Of a stretch of 6,471 bases of DNA, positions 1 to 6,471 are shown piece by piece. The stretch spans positions 1 through 6,471 of the forward strand of contig CALFVE010000164.1 of NCBI GenBank assembly GCA_937928475.1, read 5' to 3'. The number at the start of each line of letters is the position of its first letter. Position 1 is the stretch's first letter. The stretch is from an uncultured bacterium. GTDB lineage: Bacteria > Armatimonadota > Zipacnadia > Zipacnadales > Zipacnadaceae. The notes beneath the pieces are model-generated. The model made no database searches and was not told the origin of the DNA. It saw only the letters and a program-made list of their open reading frames with translations. The translations under genes and the position numbers were made by a program.

Positions 1-2245
1 TATGGCTGTAGCGCAACTTGCCCCAGCCCCACTTGCGCTCTTCAGGCATCTGCTTTACCGGGTCCACCAGGAACGCGAACTCGAGCGTGCGAGGGGCACG
101 CAGGGAGGTGGGAGCAGCGAAGAAGTTGAGGATGAGTTCAAGACCTTGGTCGGAGCGGAAGAGTTCGACTGCGGGCTTGTCGTCGGACATAGTCCAGTCG
201 CGGTTCTCGTCGGCGAACCACCAGAGGCCCTTGTCGCCGTTTCCCACGAAGACGATGGGACAAAAACTGCCCCAACCGTCGAGAGGCAGCAATTCGGCAC
301 TGCTCCAGACCCGACCCTGGCCGGAGGGGATAGCCCCGAACTTGTTGCCCCGGCGTACGTCGCCGGCGCGCTGGACGTAGAGGGTGTCGGCAGCCGGCCA
401 CAGGGGGAGGCGCAGCGCAAGGCTGTCGAAGTCGGCGCCGCCGGCCGGAGGAGTGAGCGTCAGCCGCACATTGTACCAACCGTCGTACTCCAGGTAACTG
501 CTCACCCGGTAGTTGGCGGAACCGAGTTTGCCGGTGGCGATGAGATCCACGCGCCCGGGGCTGTTTTTTTCCACCCTGCACTCAGCATCGGAGACAGACA
601 CTGGTTGGCCTTTCTCGCTGGCGATCAGTTGCATGGGTGCGGTGAGGATCGGCTCGGGGCCGGCCCCCTGGCCGGCAACGATCTTAGCGAGCAACCCGTC
701 ACTGCCCACGGAGTATTGCCTAGCCCACACGGAGAAGTCCAAGCCCTTGGCTTCGATGGCGGTGAAAGGAGGAATGACGCGGTCCGAAACCCCTAATTTG
801 TTACCTTCCCACTCGTAGTGACGGCGGACAAAGTCTATTTTGCGCGAGCCTACGACGGATTTGCCGTCCGCGCCGAGGAGTTCCATCTCCGCCACATAGT
901 CGCCCTCGGGCAGGTCCAATCCCTTGACGATCGTCTGGCCGCCTTTGTCCTTGATGGACGCAGTGGCGCTGGAGACGACGCGACCGGAGCCGGCCTGCTT
1001 GACAGTGACCTTGAAGGCGCTGGCCTGAGCCACTTTCTCGTCCAGGCCAAAGAAGTCGAGGTCAACCGCGGTCTTGGCTACCCCGTAACTGGGCCAGTAG
1101 GCGAAGGACCAATCGAAATCGCCTTTGGGACGCTGTGCCAGCCAGGGCGCGATATGCTGGTTGTAGTACGCTTCGGTCAGTTTGATGAGGGGAGCCTGAA
1201 AGCGATACAGAATCCGCGTCTCCGGTTCGCCGTCGGGCCCGGGAGCCGGGTAGGTGGCAACAATCTCCAGGCGGTTGCCGGTGTCGGTTAGGGGAAGATC
1301 GCCAGTGAAACTGACCGGCCGGGCCTCCCCCCGCTTTGCCGTTTCCTGCTTGGTCTCGTCAAAGAGGGTCTTCCCAGCGCCGTCGGTGACTTTCACTTGC
1401 ACGGTGACGGGAAGGGGGTTGTCAGTCTGCCCGCTGAGTTCGAACTTGAGGTCCATCTTCCCACGCACTAGGTCGTTGCAGTCGAGGAAGCGGAAGACAG
1501 GAGCAGCGCGGTCAAAGGTGACCTCGCCGAACTTGTCCCAGGCCATCCAGGTCTCCCCTACCCAGCCGGCGAAGTAGATGCCCCCGGGAGCGTCGGCGCG
1601 CAGCAGTTGCAGGACCCAAGTCAAGCCGTCCAGGCTCTTGACGTCGAAGGCGCGAAGGTCCGCCGCGATTTCCAAGTCCCAATACTCCTTGGTCACGCCC
1701 GACTGCCAGCGACCCGCAAAGGACCAGGCCCCCTCGGTACCAGGAGTGCCGTTGTAGAACCACTCGTCCTGGAAGCCGGTCTTGGCGTTGGCCATGATCT
1801 TGTAGAAGCCGCGGCCGGGAAAGGTGGCGCTGTCCCGGTCCTTGGCAATCTGGATTTCCACGTGGTCGTCCCAGAGGATGATGTTGCCGGGGTCGCTGCC
1901 TTTCGCCTTGGCTAGGGGCCAGCCGCCGGGCGGGTTGGGCGAGCGCATCGCTAGGTAGAGGTACTTGTCGTCGTAGCCCACGTACCAGACCACTTGCTGA
2001 ATCTGGGGCACCAGGCTTTGATATATCCCGCCCGCGGTGCCCCAGGTCACCATGCCGGTGAGGGCCGCGCAGCGGCCGTATTCCTGAGGCTCGATGACGC
2101 CGTCTATGGTTGGTGGAGTATCACCCACAAAGGGGATGACGGCCTGAGGATATGTGTAGGGAGGCAGGTCGGCGGCATAAGCCGCTCCGACGGTCCCCAG
2201 GGCGAGAAGGAGAGTTGCCAGAAGAATTGCGCTTTGCGTTTTCAT
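1..2245 (-). CDS. Large secreted CBM9-like / GH123 N-terminal-like (DUF6067) protein, C-terminus beyond the window
   Basis: The frame is open without a stop from the ATG at 2245 to the left edge: 748 complete codons and no C-terminus. MKTQ, a Leu/Ala-rich core and AYA-A give a Sec signal peptide cleaved near residue 24. Residues ~37-245 match family-9-type carbohydrate-binding modules: PTIDGVIEPQEYG (45-57), VWYVGYDDKYLYLAM (86-100), WDDHVEIQI (125-133), YWDLEIAADL (188-197) and a closing FGEVTFDR (239-246). Residues ~250-475 look like two beta-sandwich segments with alternating hydrophobic strands. From W479 (WEGNKLGVSDRVIPPF) to ~734 the sequence resembles the GH123 N-terminal (DUF6067) region, including PLDGWGSF, WWFADENRDW (675-684), a DDKPAVELFR stretch and FAFLVDPVKQMP (723-734). 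In GH123-type proteins a catalytic TIM barrel follows, and here it would lie past position 1, so enzymatic activity cannot be judged. The inferred role is a secreted glycan-binding hydrolase. It is the third gene of the probable operon. The frame contains an A7 run (plus-strand T7 at 564-570) but stays open and conserved on both sides. Confidence 0.9.
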   Translation of the reverse strand, partial: MKTQSAILLATLLLALGTVGAAYAADLPPYTYPQAVIPFVGDTPPTIDGVIEPQEYGRCAALTGMVTWGTAGGIYQSLVPQIQQVVWYVGYDDKYLYLAMRSPNPPGGWPLAKAKGSDPGNIILWDDHVEIQIAKDRDSATFPGRGFYKIMANAKTGFQDEWFYNGTPGTEGAWSFAGRWQSGVTKEYWDLEIAADLRAFDVKSLDGLTWVLQLLRADAPGGIYFAGWVGETWMAWDKFGEVTFDRAAPVFRFLDCNDLVRGKMDLKFELSGQTDNPLPVTVQVKVTDGAGKTLFDETKQETAKRGEARPVSFTGDLPLTDTGNRLEIVATYPAPGPDGEPETRILYRFQAPLIKLTEAYYNQHIAPWLAQRPKGDFDWSFAYWPSYGVAKTAVDLDFFGLDEKVAQASAFKVTVKQAGSGRVVSSATASIKDKGGQTIVKGLDLPEGDYVAEMELLGADGKSVVGSRKIDFVRRHYEWEGNKLGVSDRVIPPFTAIEAKGLDFSVWARQYSVGSDGLLAKIVAGQGAGPEPILTAPMQLIASEKGQPVSVSDAECRVEKNSPGRVDLIATGKLGSANYRVSSYLEYDGWYNVRLTLTPPAGGADFDSLALRLPLWPAADTLYVQRAGDVRRGNKFGAIPSGQGRVWSSAELLPLDGWGSFCPIVFVGNGDKGLWWFADENRDWTMSDDKPAVELFRSDQGLELILNFFAAPTSLRAPRTLEFAFLVDPVKQMPEERKWGWGKLRYSH

Positions 2246-2256
2246 CAGGCGCTTCA

Positions 2257-2262
2257 CTCCTT
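2257..2262 (-). promoter_or_regulatory. Shine-Dalgarno of the CBM9/GH123-like gene
   Basis: The minus strand reads AAGGAG, 11 bases upstream of the ATG at 2245, a slightly long but workable spacing. It supports that ATG, which also begins a textbook signal peptide. Confidence 0.6.
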
Positions 2263-2284
2263 GAAGGGGTAGTGGCCCGCGTGC

Positions 2285-5149
2285 TCATTCGACCACCAGG
2301 CGCGGGTCGTCCAGGAAGATGAAGTGGAAGAGGTAGCAGTCGGCCAAGTGCACACTGAGCAGGACGGATTGCCCGGCCCAAGGCGTCAGGTCCGCCGCAT
2401 GGGTCTGAGGCTCGTTTTCCTTGCCCTGGAGCTTGTCTCGCAGGATCTCGCGCCCGTTGACGCGAACGATCAGGTTGGCGGTATTCCCCGGATGGCCGAA
2501 GCGACTGGAGAACCGCAGCATCAGTTTCTTCCCCTCGGGCACCTGTGGCAGCGCAAAGAGCCAGTCCATGACCCCTTCGTGCTGCCAGTGGGGCATGATC
2601 TGAATCACGTTGCGGCCGGGATCGTTGCGCACCTGGCGTCCTGCCGGGATCGGCTCGCGCAAGCCCTCGCGGGTCAGATAGGCGAAGTGTGCAACCGGGT
2701 CGGCCCCCAAGCGCAGGATCAGGCCTTCGGCGTCAGGAGCAGGCAGGGCGCGTGGCTCTAGGGGAGACACGGCGATCACCCCCGGCGTCTCGGCGGTGAG
2801 GCGGTAGCGAATGCGGCCCTGCTCGTCGCGGCTGAGGGCAGTCAGCGGCACCTGGGCCCCAGCGGCGAAGGCGGACTTCAGTTCGTGCCTCGTGATGATC
2901 TCGACTTCCCCCTGATGCGGCTGGCCGTCCGCGGACTTGAGGTCGAGCACAAGCGTGCCATCGGGATAGGGACGGGAGCGCTCGATGATGGTCTGTTCGG
3001 GAAGCGCGCGAACCTCCCAGTCGGTGATGCGCGGCGCGGCGACATAGAAATAACTGTTCTCGGGATCGAGACCCAGCGCCGTAGCGCCGCGGTAGGCTAC
3101 CCAGCCTTCCAGTCCAGTGTCGGGCGTGAGTTCCGCGGTATTGCGGCCCTTAATGCGCCAATACACCAACTCTGGCCCCGCTGGCGTGATTTTCACGAAG
3201 CGGCCCTCATCAGCGGTCTCGCCCAGTACCCGATACTCATTGCCAGCCTCATCTCGGTAGTAGGCCTTCACCTGGGGATCCCAATCATCGGGATAGATCG
3301 GCTTCATGCCGGTGCGGCACCAGAGATGGGCGCGATAGGTGCAGAAGTGCTGGCTGAGGCTGTAGTCGGTGATGGAGTCAGGCGGGAGGGGCGGCTCGGC
3401 AGTCCAGCGGGTGAGGCGGCCGATGACCTCGTCGAAGGCCGCAAGTTCTGTGCTGTTGATAAAGGCGGTGTACACGAAATCATTGAATAGGCAACCTACG
3501 ATGGGGTGGACGTGGCGCTGGCGAGCCAGGGCAGAGCCCGGCCAGAAACTGTCGAAGCCCACCGAGCCGAAGTCCACCACCGTGGCATTGGCCTCGTTCA
3601 GGTATTCGCAGTCCAGGAAGGCCCCCGGCACGGCCTGTTTGATACGCCGCATCAGTTCGACTTGCCCCTCGCAATCGCTCTTGCCGTCAATCATGCCGAA
3701 AGCGCCGTTGGGTTCGCCGGCGGCGCAGTCCATATAGAAGCCGGTGATGCCGAAGCGCTCGTAGGTCTGCTTAGCCCAGTCTACGATGAGATCCTGCCAA
3801 GGCTTAGCGGCGCAGTTGACGGCAAAGGCGCCGGCGGCGTCCGGTCCGGGAGGGTCTTTGATGGTTCCGGCCATCCAGTCGGGGTTGATGGCCGGAATAA
3901 TGCGGTAGGGCCAGTAGCGCGGGGCCCAGGGATGGTTCTTGTTCATAAGGTGAATGTTCAGATAGACGATGGGGTGGGAGCCGACCTCCTGGAGCTTGGG
4001 TAGAACATTCTTCATCTGGTCGCTGAGTTCCGGACCTTTCTCGATGTCCTCCGGGAAGAGGCCGCTATCCACGCCGGGGCCGGCCTTGGGCTGCACCTTC
4101 CAGATCTGCGGCGCCAGAAAGATGGTGCGGGGGCCGAACTCCGCCGGGGGAGGAAAGGGCCAGGAGACGGCCCAGCGAATGTTTTTCAGCCAGGCAGGTT
4201 GGCGCTTCTCCAAGGGCTGGACCTTGAACGTCGTCGCCCACCAGTTGCGAAAGGCCTTGGCGGGCAGGACCCAGGAGCCCCGGTAGACGTTGATGCGAAT
4301 CGGGCGGGACTCGGCGCTGGTCCATTGGTCAAAGGGAGCCTCATTATGGCTCTCGAACAGTACATCAAAGGAATCGGGATTGTTGCGGAGATGTAGGTAG
4401 CGGGGGCGGAAGCGAGGGTCCGCCATCCACAGGCCGACGCTGCCCCGCTCGCCCTGGGCAATGATCAGGGAGGCGATCCATGGCGCGGGCCACTTGGCGC
4501 TGAGGATCTGCCATTCCAGGTCCTTGGGGCGGTGATGGCTGCCCTCGCAGATGGGCCAGATGAAGTCGAGGTCGCGGGAGAAGTTGGCCATGAGGAAGCC
4601 CACCCCCAGCGTGCCCTTACCGGCCCCGCTGCCCAGGGCCTTGACGGCCAGGTCGCCGCTGCCGGGCAGCATCTCCAAATCGAGGCTGAAGGTCTCCTCG
4701 GGGAGATCACGGTCGGGATTGAAAGCACGCAGGCCCTTCCAGGTGGCGACGACGTGATTCGCTGTGATCTGCCTGAGCGTGACCGAGGAGGCGGAAGTAG
4801 GATGGTGGACATAGGACCACTGAGTGCCCGTGGAATAGCTGCCCAGCCAAGGGTGGGTGGAATCAATCTGCTGCTTGATCTGCGCGTCGCCGTCGAGCGG
4901 GTAGACGCTGAGGCCGTGCAGCATCGTAGGGAGCCGCTGCTCCAACTCCGCCGAGCGACGGGCGTAGGTCTCTCCGGTGAGGAGATTGCGTAGCGAGGTG
5001 AGGGCGCCGTACTCGAAGGTCATTTCGTAGCGGTCGGTCTTGACGCGCAGGATTTGGCCTTCGAGAGTGAAGGGCCCGGCGGCCGCGGCGGCGGGGGCGG
5101 CCGTCGCAAGCACGAGGGCGAAGCAAACAGCGAGTGAGATTCTAGACAT
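2285..5149 (-). CDS. Secreted TIM-barrel glycoside-hydrolase-like protein, DUF6259-like
   Basis: This 954-residue protein begins with a Sec signal peptide: MSR, a hydrophobic core at 4-18, and an Ala-rich end with probable cleavage near 22-24. Residues ~27-285 look like an N-terminal beta-sandwich of the kind that precedes the barrel in GH36/DUF6259-type proteins. The linker RINVYRGSW...AFRNWW (286-304) is the characteristic bridge into the catalytic barrel (~310-650). Barrel strands include IVYLNIHL (394-401), FGITGFYMD (466-474) and AFLDCEYLNE (510-519). By analogy with clan-D-like hydrolases, Asp474 is the best nucleophile candidate, and Glu515 or Glu519 (or Asp513) may be the acid/base. 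Residues ~650-825 look like beta-rich linker domains. Residues ~829-954 form a probable jelly-roll, galactose-binding-like module (MRF-type strand, RVNGREIL, LSVHLADC). The predicted role is hydrolysis of an extracellular glycan. It starts 52 bases after the WbsX-like gene and ends 39 bases before the next gene, so cotranscription is likely. The start is set by the GGGAGGT. Family assignment is from motif memory, and catalytic residues are inferred. Confidence 0.88.
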   Translation of the reverse strand: MSRISLAVCFALVLATAAPAAAAAGPFTLEGQILRVKTDRYEMTFEYGALTSLRNLLTGETYARRSAELEQRLPTMLHGLSVYPLDGDAQIKQQIDSTHPWLGSYSTGTQWSYVHHPTSASSVTLRQITANHVVATWKGLRAFNPDRDLPEETFSLDLEMLPGSGDLAVKALGSGAGKGTLGVGFLMANFSRDLDFIWPICEGSHHRPKDLEWQILSAKWPAPWIASLIIAQGERGSVGLWMADPRFRPRYLHLRNNPDSFDVLFESHNEAPFDQWTSAESRPIRINVYRGSWVLPAKAFRNWWATTFKVQPLEKRQPAWLKNIRWAVSWPFPPPAEFGPRTIFLAPQIWKVQPKAGPGVDSGLFPEDIEKGPELSDQMKNVLPKLQEVGSHPIVYLNIHLMNKNHPWAPRYWPYRIIPAINPDWMAGTIKDPPGPDAAGAFAVNCAAKPWQDLIVDWAKQTYERFGITGFYMDCAAGEPNGAFGMIDGKSDCEGQVELMRRIKQAVPGAFLDCEYLNEANATVVDFGSVGFDSFWPGSALARQRHVHPIVGCLFNDFVYTAFINSTELAAFDEVIGRLTRWTAEPPLPPDSITDYSLSQHFCTYRAHLWCRTGMKPIYPDDWDPQVKAYYRDEAGNEYRVLGETADEGRFVKITPAGPELVYWRIKGRNTAELTPDTGLEGWVAYRGATALGLDPENSYFYVAAPRITDWEVRALPEQTIIERSRPYPDGTLVLDLKSADGQPHQGEVEIITRHELKSAFAAGAQVPLTALSRDEQGRIRYRLTAETPGVIAVSPLEPRALPAPDAEGLILRLGADPVAHFAYLTREGLREPIPAGRQVRNDPGRNVIQIMPHWQHEGVMDWLFALPQVPEGKKLMLRFSSRFGHPGNTANLIVRVNGREILRDKLQGKENEPQTHAADLTPWAGQSVLLSVHLADCYLFHFIFLDDPRLVVE

Positions 5150-5158
5150 CGGCTCATT

Positions 5159-5165
5159 ACCTCCC
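5159..5165 (-). promoter_or_regulatory. Shine-Dalgarno of the DUF6259-like gene; decides its start
   Basis: The minus strand reads GGGAGGT, nine bases upstream of the ATG at 5149. It supports that ATG over the longer in-frame extension to 5392, which would overlap the WbsX-like gene by 191 bases. It also argues against the out-of-frame ATG at 5157, which lies one base from the GGGAGGT. Confidence 0.75.
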
Positions 5166-5201
5166 GGCGAACACCACAGGGAATGGCGAGACACCAGCAA
5201 T

Positions 5202-6407
5202 TCAGCCAGCACACCTTGCGGGCGGAGGCGGAGAGAGGCAACCGTCGGCGCGGAGCGCCTCCCGAAGGGCCTCCAAGTAGGCCGTGCCGTAACGTTCTTC
5301 GGGTAACAGGTACATGCCTTCGGTCCACTCGTTCCAAGCGTTGAGGAAGATGGCGCGCGGCTCCGGATTGCCAGCCGCCTGGCGCAGCGCAAGGCGGCAG
5401 AGATAGCCGAACTTGTCCGGCGTGTTGTCCACCACGATCGGCTCGTAGCCCAAAGCGCGGAAGTCCATGGGCAAGGTAAGCCCTCGATGCCAGCGGGGAG
5501 TCACGTCGCAGCCCATGGTTACGACCGGATGGTGCGGGACGCCCCATTTCTCGATCTCCCGCCAGCAGTGCTGGTGAGACACGATCACCTCATCATAAGG
5601 CACCACCGGCATCTCGTCGGGCAAGGTGGAGTAAGCAGGCGTTCGTACGATATTATAGGCAAACACGCTGCGGAAGCCCATCTTCTGCACACGCGGCGGG
5701 CGATCGTAACCGCAGCAGTAGAGGTTGTCGTCACAGCAACCGATATTGGCGACAAAGTACAGGCCGGGGAGGCCATGCTTCTGGGCGCGGGCGTCCATGC
5801 GCGCCAGAGCCTCGGCGGCGGCGGCATCGCCGCCCAGTTGCTGGGAAAAACCGTCAATGTCCCACAGAGCAAAATAGGGCCGCCCCTCGATACGCCAGTA
5901 ACTGGGTTGAAAGAAGAAATGCTCGGAGCAGTAGTCCACCACCCGGTCGAGGTCCTCTGAGTAGTGCCGCTGAGGCAGCCAGATGCTTTGCCCCTGGTTG
6001 ACACCGCGCGCGGCGTGCATGCCGGGGATACCGGTCACTGCCGGCCAGGTGCCCCAGGAGTGATTCGCCCACATGAGCGCGAATTTGAGGCGGCCCCGGT
6101 TAGCGGCCTGGAGGAAGCCGCGCTCCAGGGCCTCTTCCATCAGGCGCACGCCGCAGTACCAGTACCAGTCGAAGAGGAAAACGGTGATGCCGTGGTCGGC
6201 GGCGAGGTCAATCTCCCGAGCCGCCCAGGTCGGATCGCTCTCGTCGAAATAGCCCCAGGAAGGTACCTTGGGTTGGTGATGGCCGGGGAACAGGGGGCGG
6301 GCGGTTTTCAGCAGTTCCCACTCGGAGAAGTTCGGTCCATACCAGGCTTGGTAGTGATCGTTGACGTGCCAACTAGGGAAGTAGATAGCAACGACCTCGG
6401 TGGTCAT
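5202..6407 (-). CDS. WbsX / GH99-like family protein (putative glycosidase or glycosyltransferase), cytoplasmic
   Basis: This 401-residue protein shows the full signature of the WbsX family (named for an O-antigen-cluster protein), a TIM-barrel related to glycoside hydrolase family 99. Visible landmarks are AIYFPSWH (7-14), WYGPNFSEW (22-30), the barrel strand FDWYWYCG (79-86), WANHSW (113-118), and near the C-terminus the hallmark NAWNEWTEG (356-364) followed by PEERYG (369-374). Length is within the family's usual range and both ends are present, so it looks intact. There is no signal peptide or membrane segment, so it should act in the cytoplasm. The tail after ~390 is proline-rich (SPPPPARCAG) and probably disordered. 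The ATG at 6407 is preferred over an in-frame TTG at 6413 because of the GAGGT spacing. An odd feature is a CC-x5-CC cysteine cluster at 224-232. The family is often labelled glycosyltransferase in polysaccharide loci. Next to two secreted hydrolase-like proteins, a GH99-like hydrolytic role is at least as likely. Activity and substrate are not shown by the sequence. Confidence 0.92.
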   Translation of the reverse strand: MTTEVVAIYFPSWHVNDHYQAWYGPNFSEWELLKTARPLFPGHHQPKVPSWGYFDESDPTWAAREIDLAADHGITVFLFDWYWYCGVRLMEEALERGFLQAANRGRLKFALMWANHSWGTWPAVTGIPGMHAARGVNQGQSIWLPQRHYSEDLDRVVDYCSEHFFFQPSYWRIEGRPYFALWDIDGFSQQLGGDAAAAEALARMDARAQKHGLPGLYFVANIGCCDDNLYCCGYDRPPRVQKMGFRSVFAYNIVRTPAYSTLPDEMPVVPYDEVIVSHQHCWREIEKWGVPHHPVVTMGCDVTPRWHRGLTLPMDFRALGYEPIVVDNTPDKFGYLCRLALRQAAGNPEPRAIFLNAWNEWTEGMYLLPEERYGTAYLEALREALRADGCLSPPPPARCAG

Positions 6408-6413
6408 GGGCAA

Positions 6414-6418
6414 ACCTC
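6414..6418 (-). promoter_or_regulatory. Shine-Dalgarno of the WbsX-like gene; decides its start
   Basis: The minus strand reads GAGGT followed by six bases (TTGCCC) and then ATG at 6407. This spacing fits initiation at the ATG. The in-frame TTG at 6413 directly abuts the GAGGT and so has no room for a ribosome-binding site. Confidence 0.65.
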
Positions 6419-6470
6419 AGGGGCGGGAGCTTGCTGCCTCCGAGACAATGATTCTGCGTGGCGGCCCGGG
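6417..6470 (-). CDS. Possible C-terminal end of an upstream gene (partial, tentative)
   Basis: In the frame that ends with TGA at 6419-6417, the minus strand is open from the right window edge and would encode a 17-residue tail ending SEAASSRP. The stop lies 9 bases before the ATG of the WbsX-like gene, and the TGA overlaps that gene's Shine-Dalgarno (TGAGGT). This is the usual geometry of a tightly packed operon with translational coupling. Against it, 54 bases are far too few to show coding character, no family can be recognised, and the stretch could equally be a leader or promoter region. I list it only because the spacing is suggestive. Confidence 0.2.
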   Translation of the reverse strand, partial: PGPPRRIIVSEAASSRP

Positions 6471-6471
6471 T

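Noticed and set aside
138..581. 147-codon minus-strand frame in the -1 register within the CBM9/GH123-like gene
   Set aside because: It is Arg/Pro-rich with no motif. The conserved GH123_N-type motifs (WWFADENRDW, FAFLVDPVKQMP) are all in the main frame.
2..796. 264-codon open frame on the plus strand
   Set aside because: It runs antisense to the CBM9/GH123-like gene, whose minus-strand frame carries a signal peptide and recognisable domain motifs. The plus-strand product shows no family motif and is explained by GC-rich third positions.
2246..2284. Terminator or promoter in the gap between the DUF6259-like and CBM9/GH123-like genes
   Set aside because: The 39 bases hold only the AAGGAG site, and no hairpin with a T run is visible.
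2885..4003. Plus-strand frames of 201 and 165 codons
   Set aside because: Both are antisense to the barrel region of the DUF6259-like gene, have no convincing Shine-Dalgarno and show no domain. They are shadow frames.
5020..5157. Out-of-frame ATG at 5157 giving a ~46-residue peptide (MSRCLESH...)
   Set aside because: The ATG lies one base from the GGGAGGT, too close for initiation, and the product is a Pro/Ala-rich frame-shifted copy of the signal-peptide region.
5150..5201. Terminator or promoter in the gap between the WbsX-like and DUF6259-like genes
   Set aside because: I see no GC-rich hairpin followed by a T run on the minus strand and no convincing -35/-10 pair. The gap holds only the Shine-Dalgarno.
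5150..5392. N-terminal extension of the DUF6259-like gene up to 5392
   Set aside because: It overlaps the WbsX-like gene by 191 bases, is Arg/Ser-rich shadow sequence, and would bury the signal peptide that starts at 5149 just behind a strong GGGAGGT.

Overview
The window is a compact, GC-rich (roughly 60% by eye) bacterial segment in which every supportable gene lies on the minus strand. Reading in the direction of transcription (right to left), it holds: the last ~17 codons of a possible upstream gene (weak); a 401-residue cytoplasmic protein of the WbsX / GH99-like family; a 954-residue secreted TIM-barrel protein resembling DUF6259 glycoside-hydrolase-like proteins; and a large secreted protein with a family-9-like carbohydrate-binding module followed by a GH123 N-terminal-type (DUF6067) region. 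The last one is cut by the left edge after 748 codons.

The three main genes are separated by only 52 and 39 bases, each has a purine-rich Shine-Dalgarno sequence, and no terminator-like hairpin is visible between them. They are most simply read as one operon that continues past the left edge and perhaps starts past the right edge. No stretch over 65 bases is free of genes. I see no tRNA, rRNA, CRISPR, insertion sequence or repeat array. The many long plus-strand reading frames are antisense shadows caused by the GC-rich third codon positions.

All three products point to carbohydrate metabolism. Two carry clear Sec signal peptides and multi-domain beta-sandwich / TIM-barrel layouts typical of enzymes that act on extracellular glycans; the WbsX-like protein has no signal and would act in the cytoplasm. 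I infer a glycan-utilisation locus without SusC/SusD or transporter genes in view. This style (large secreted DUF6259, DUF6067/GH123-like and CBM9-like proteins beside GH99-like proteins) is familiar from Planctomycetota, Verrucomicrobiota/Lentisphaerota, Armatimonadota and related lineages. The phylum cannot be fixed from this sequence, and the substrate is unknown.
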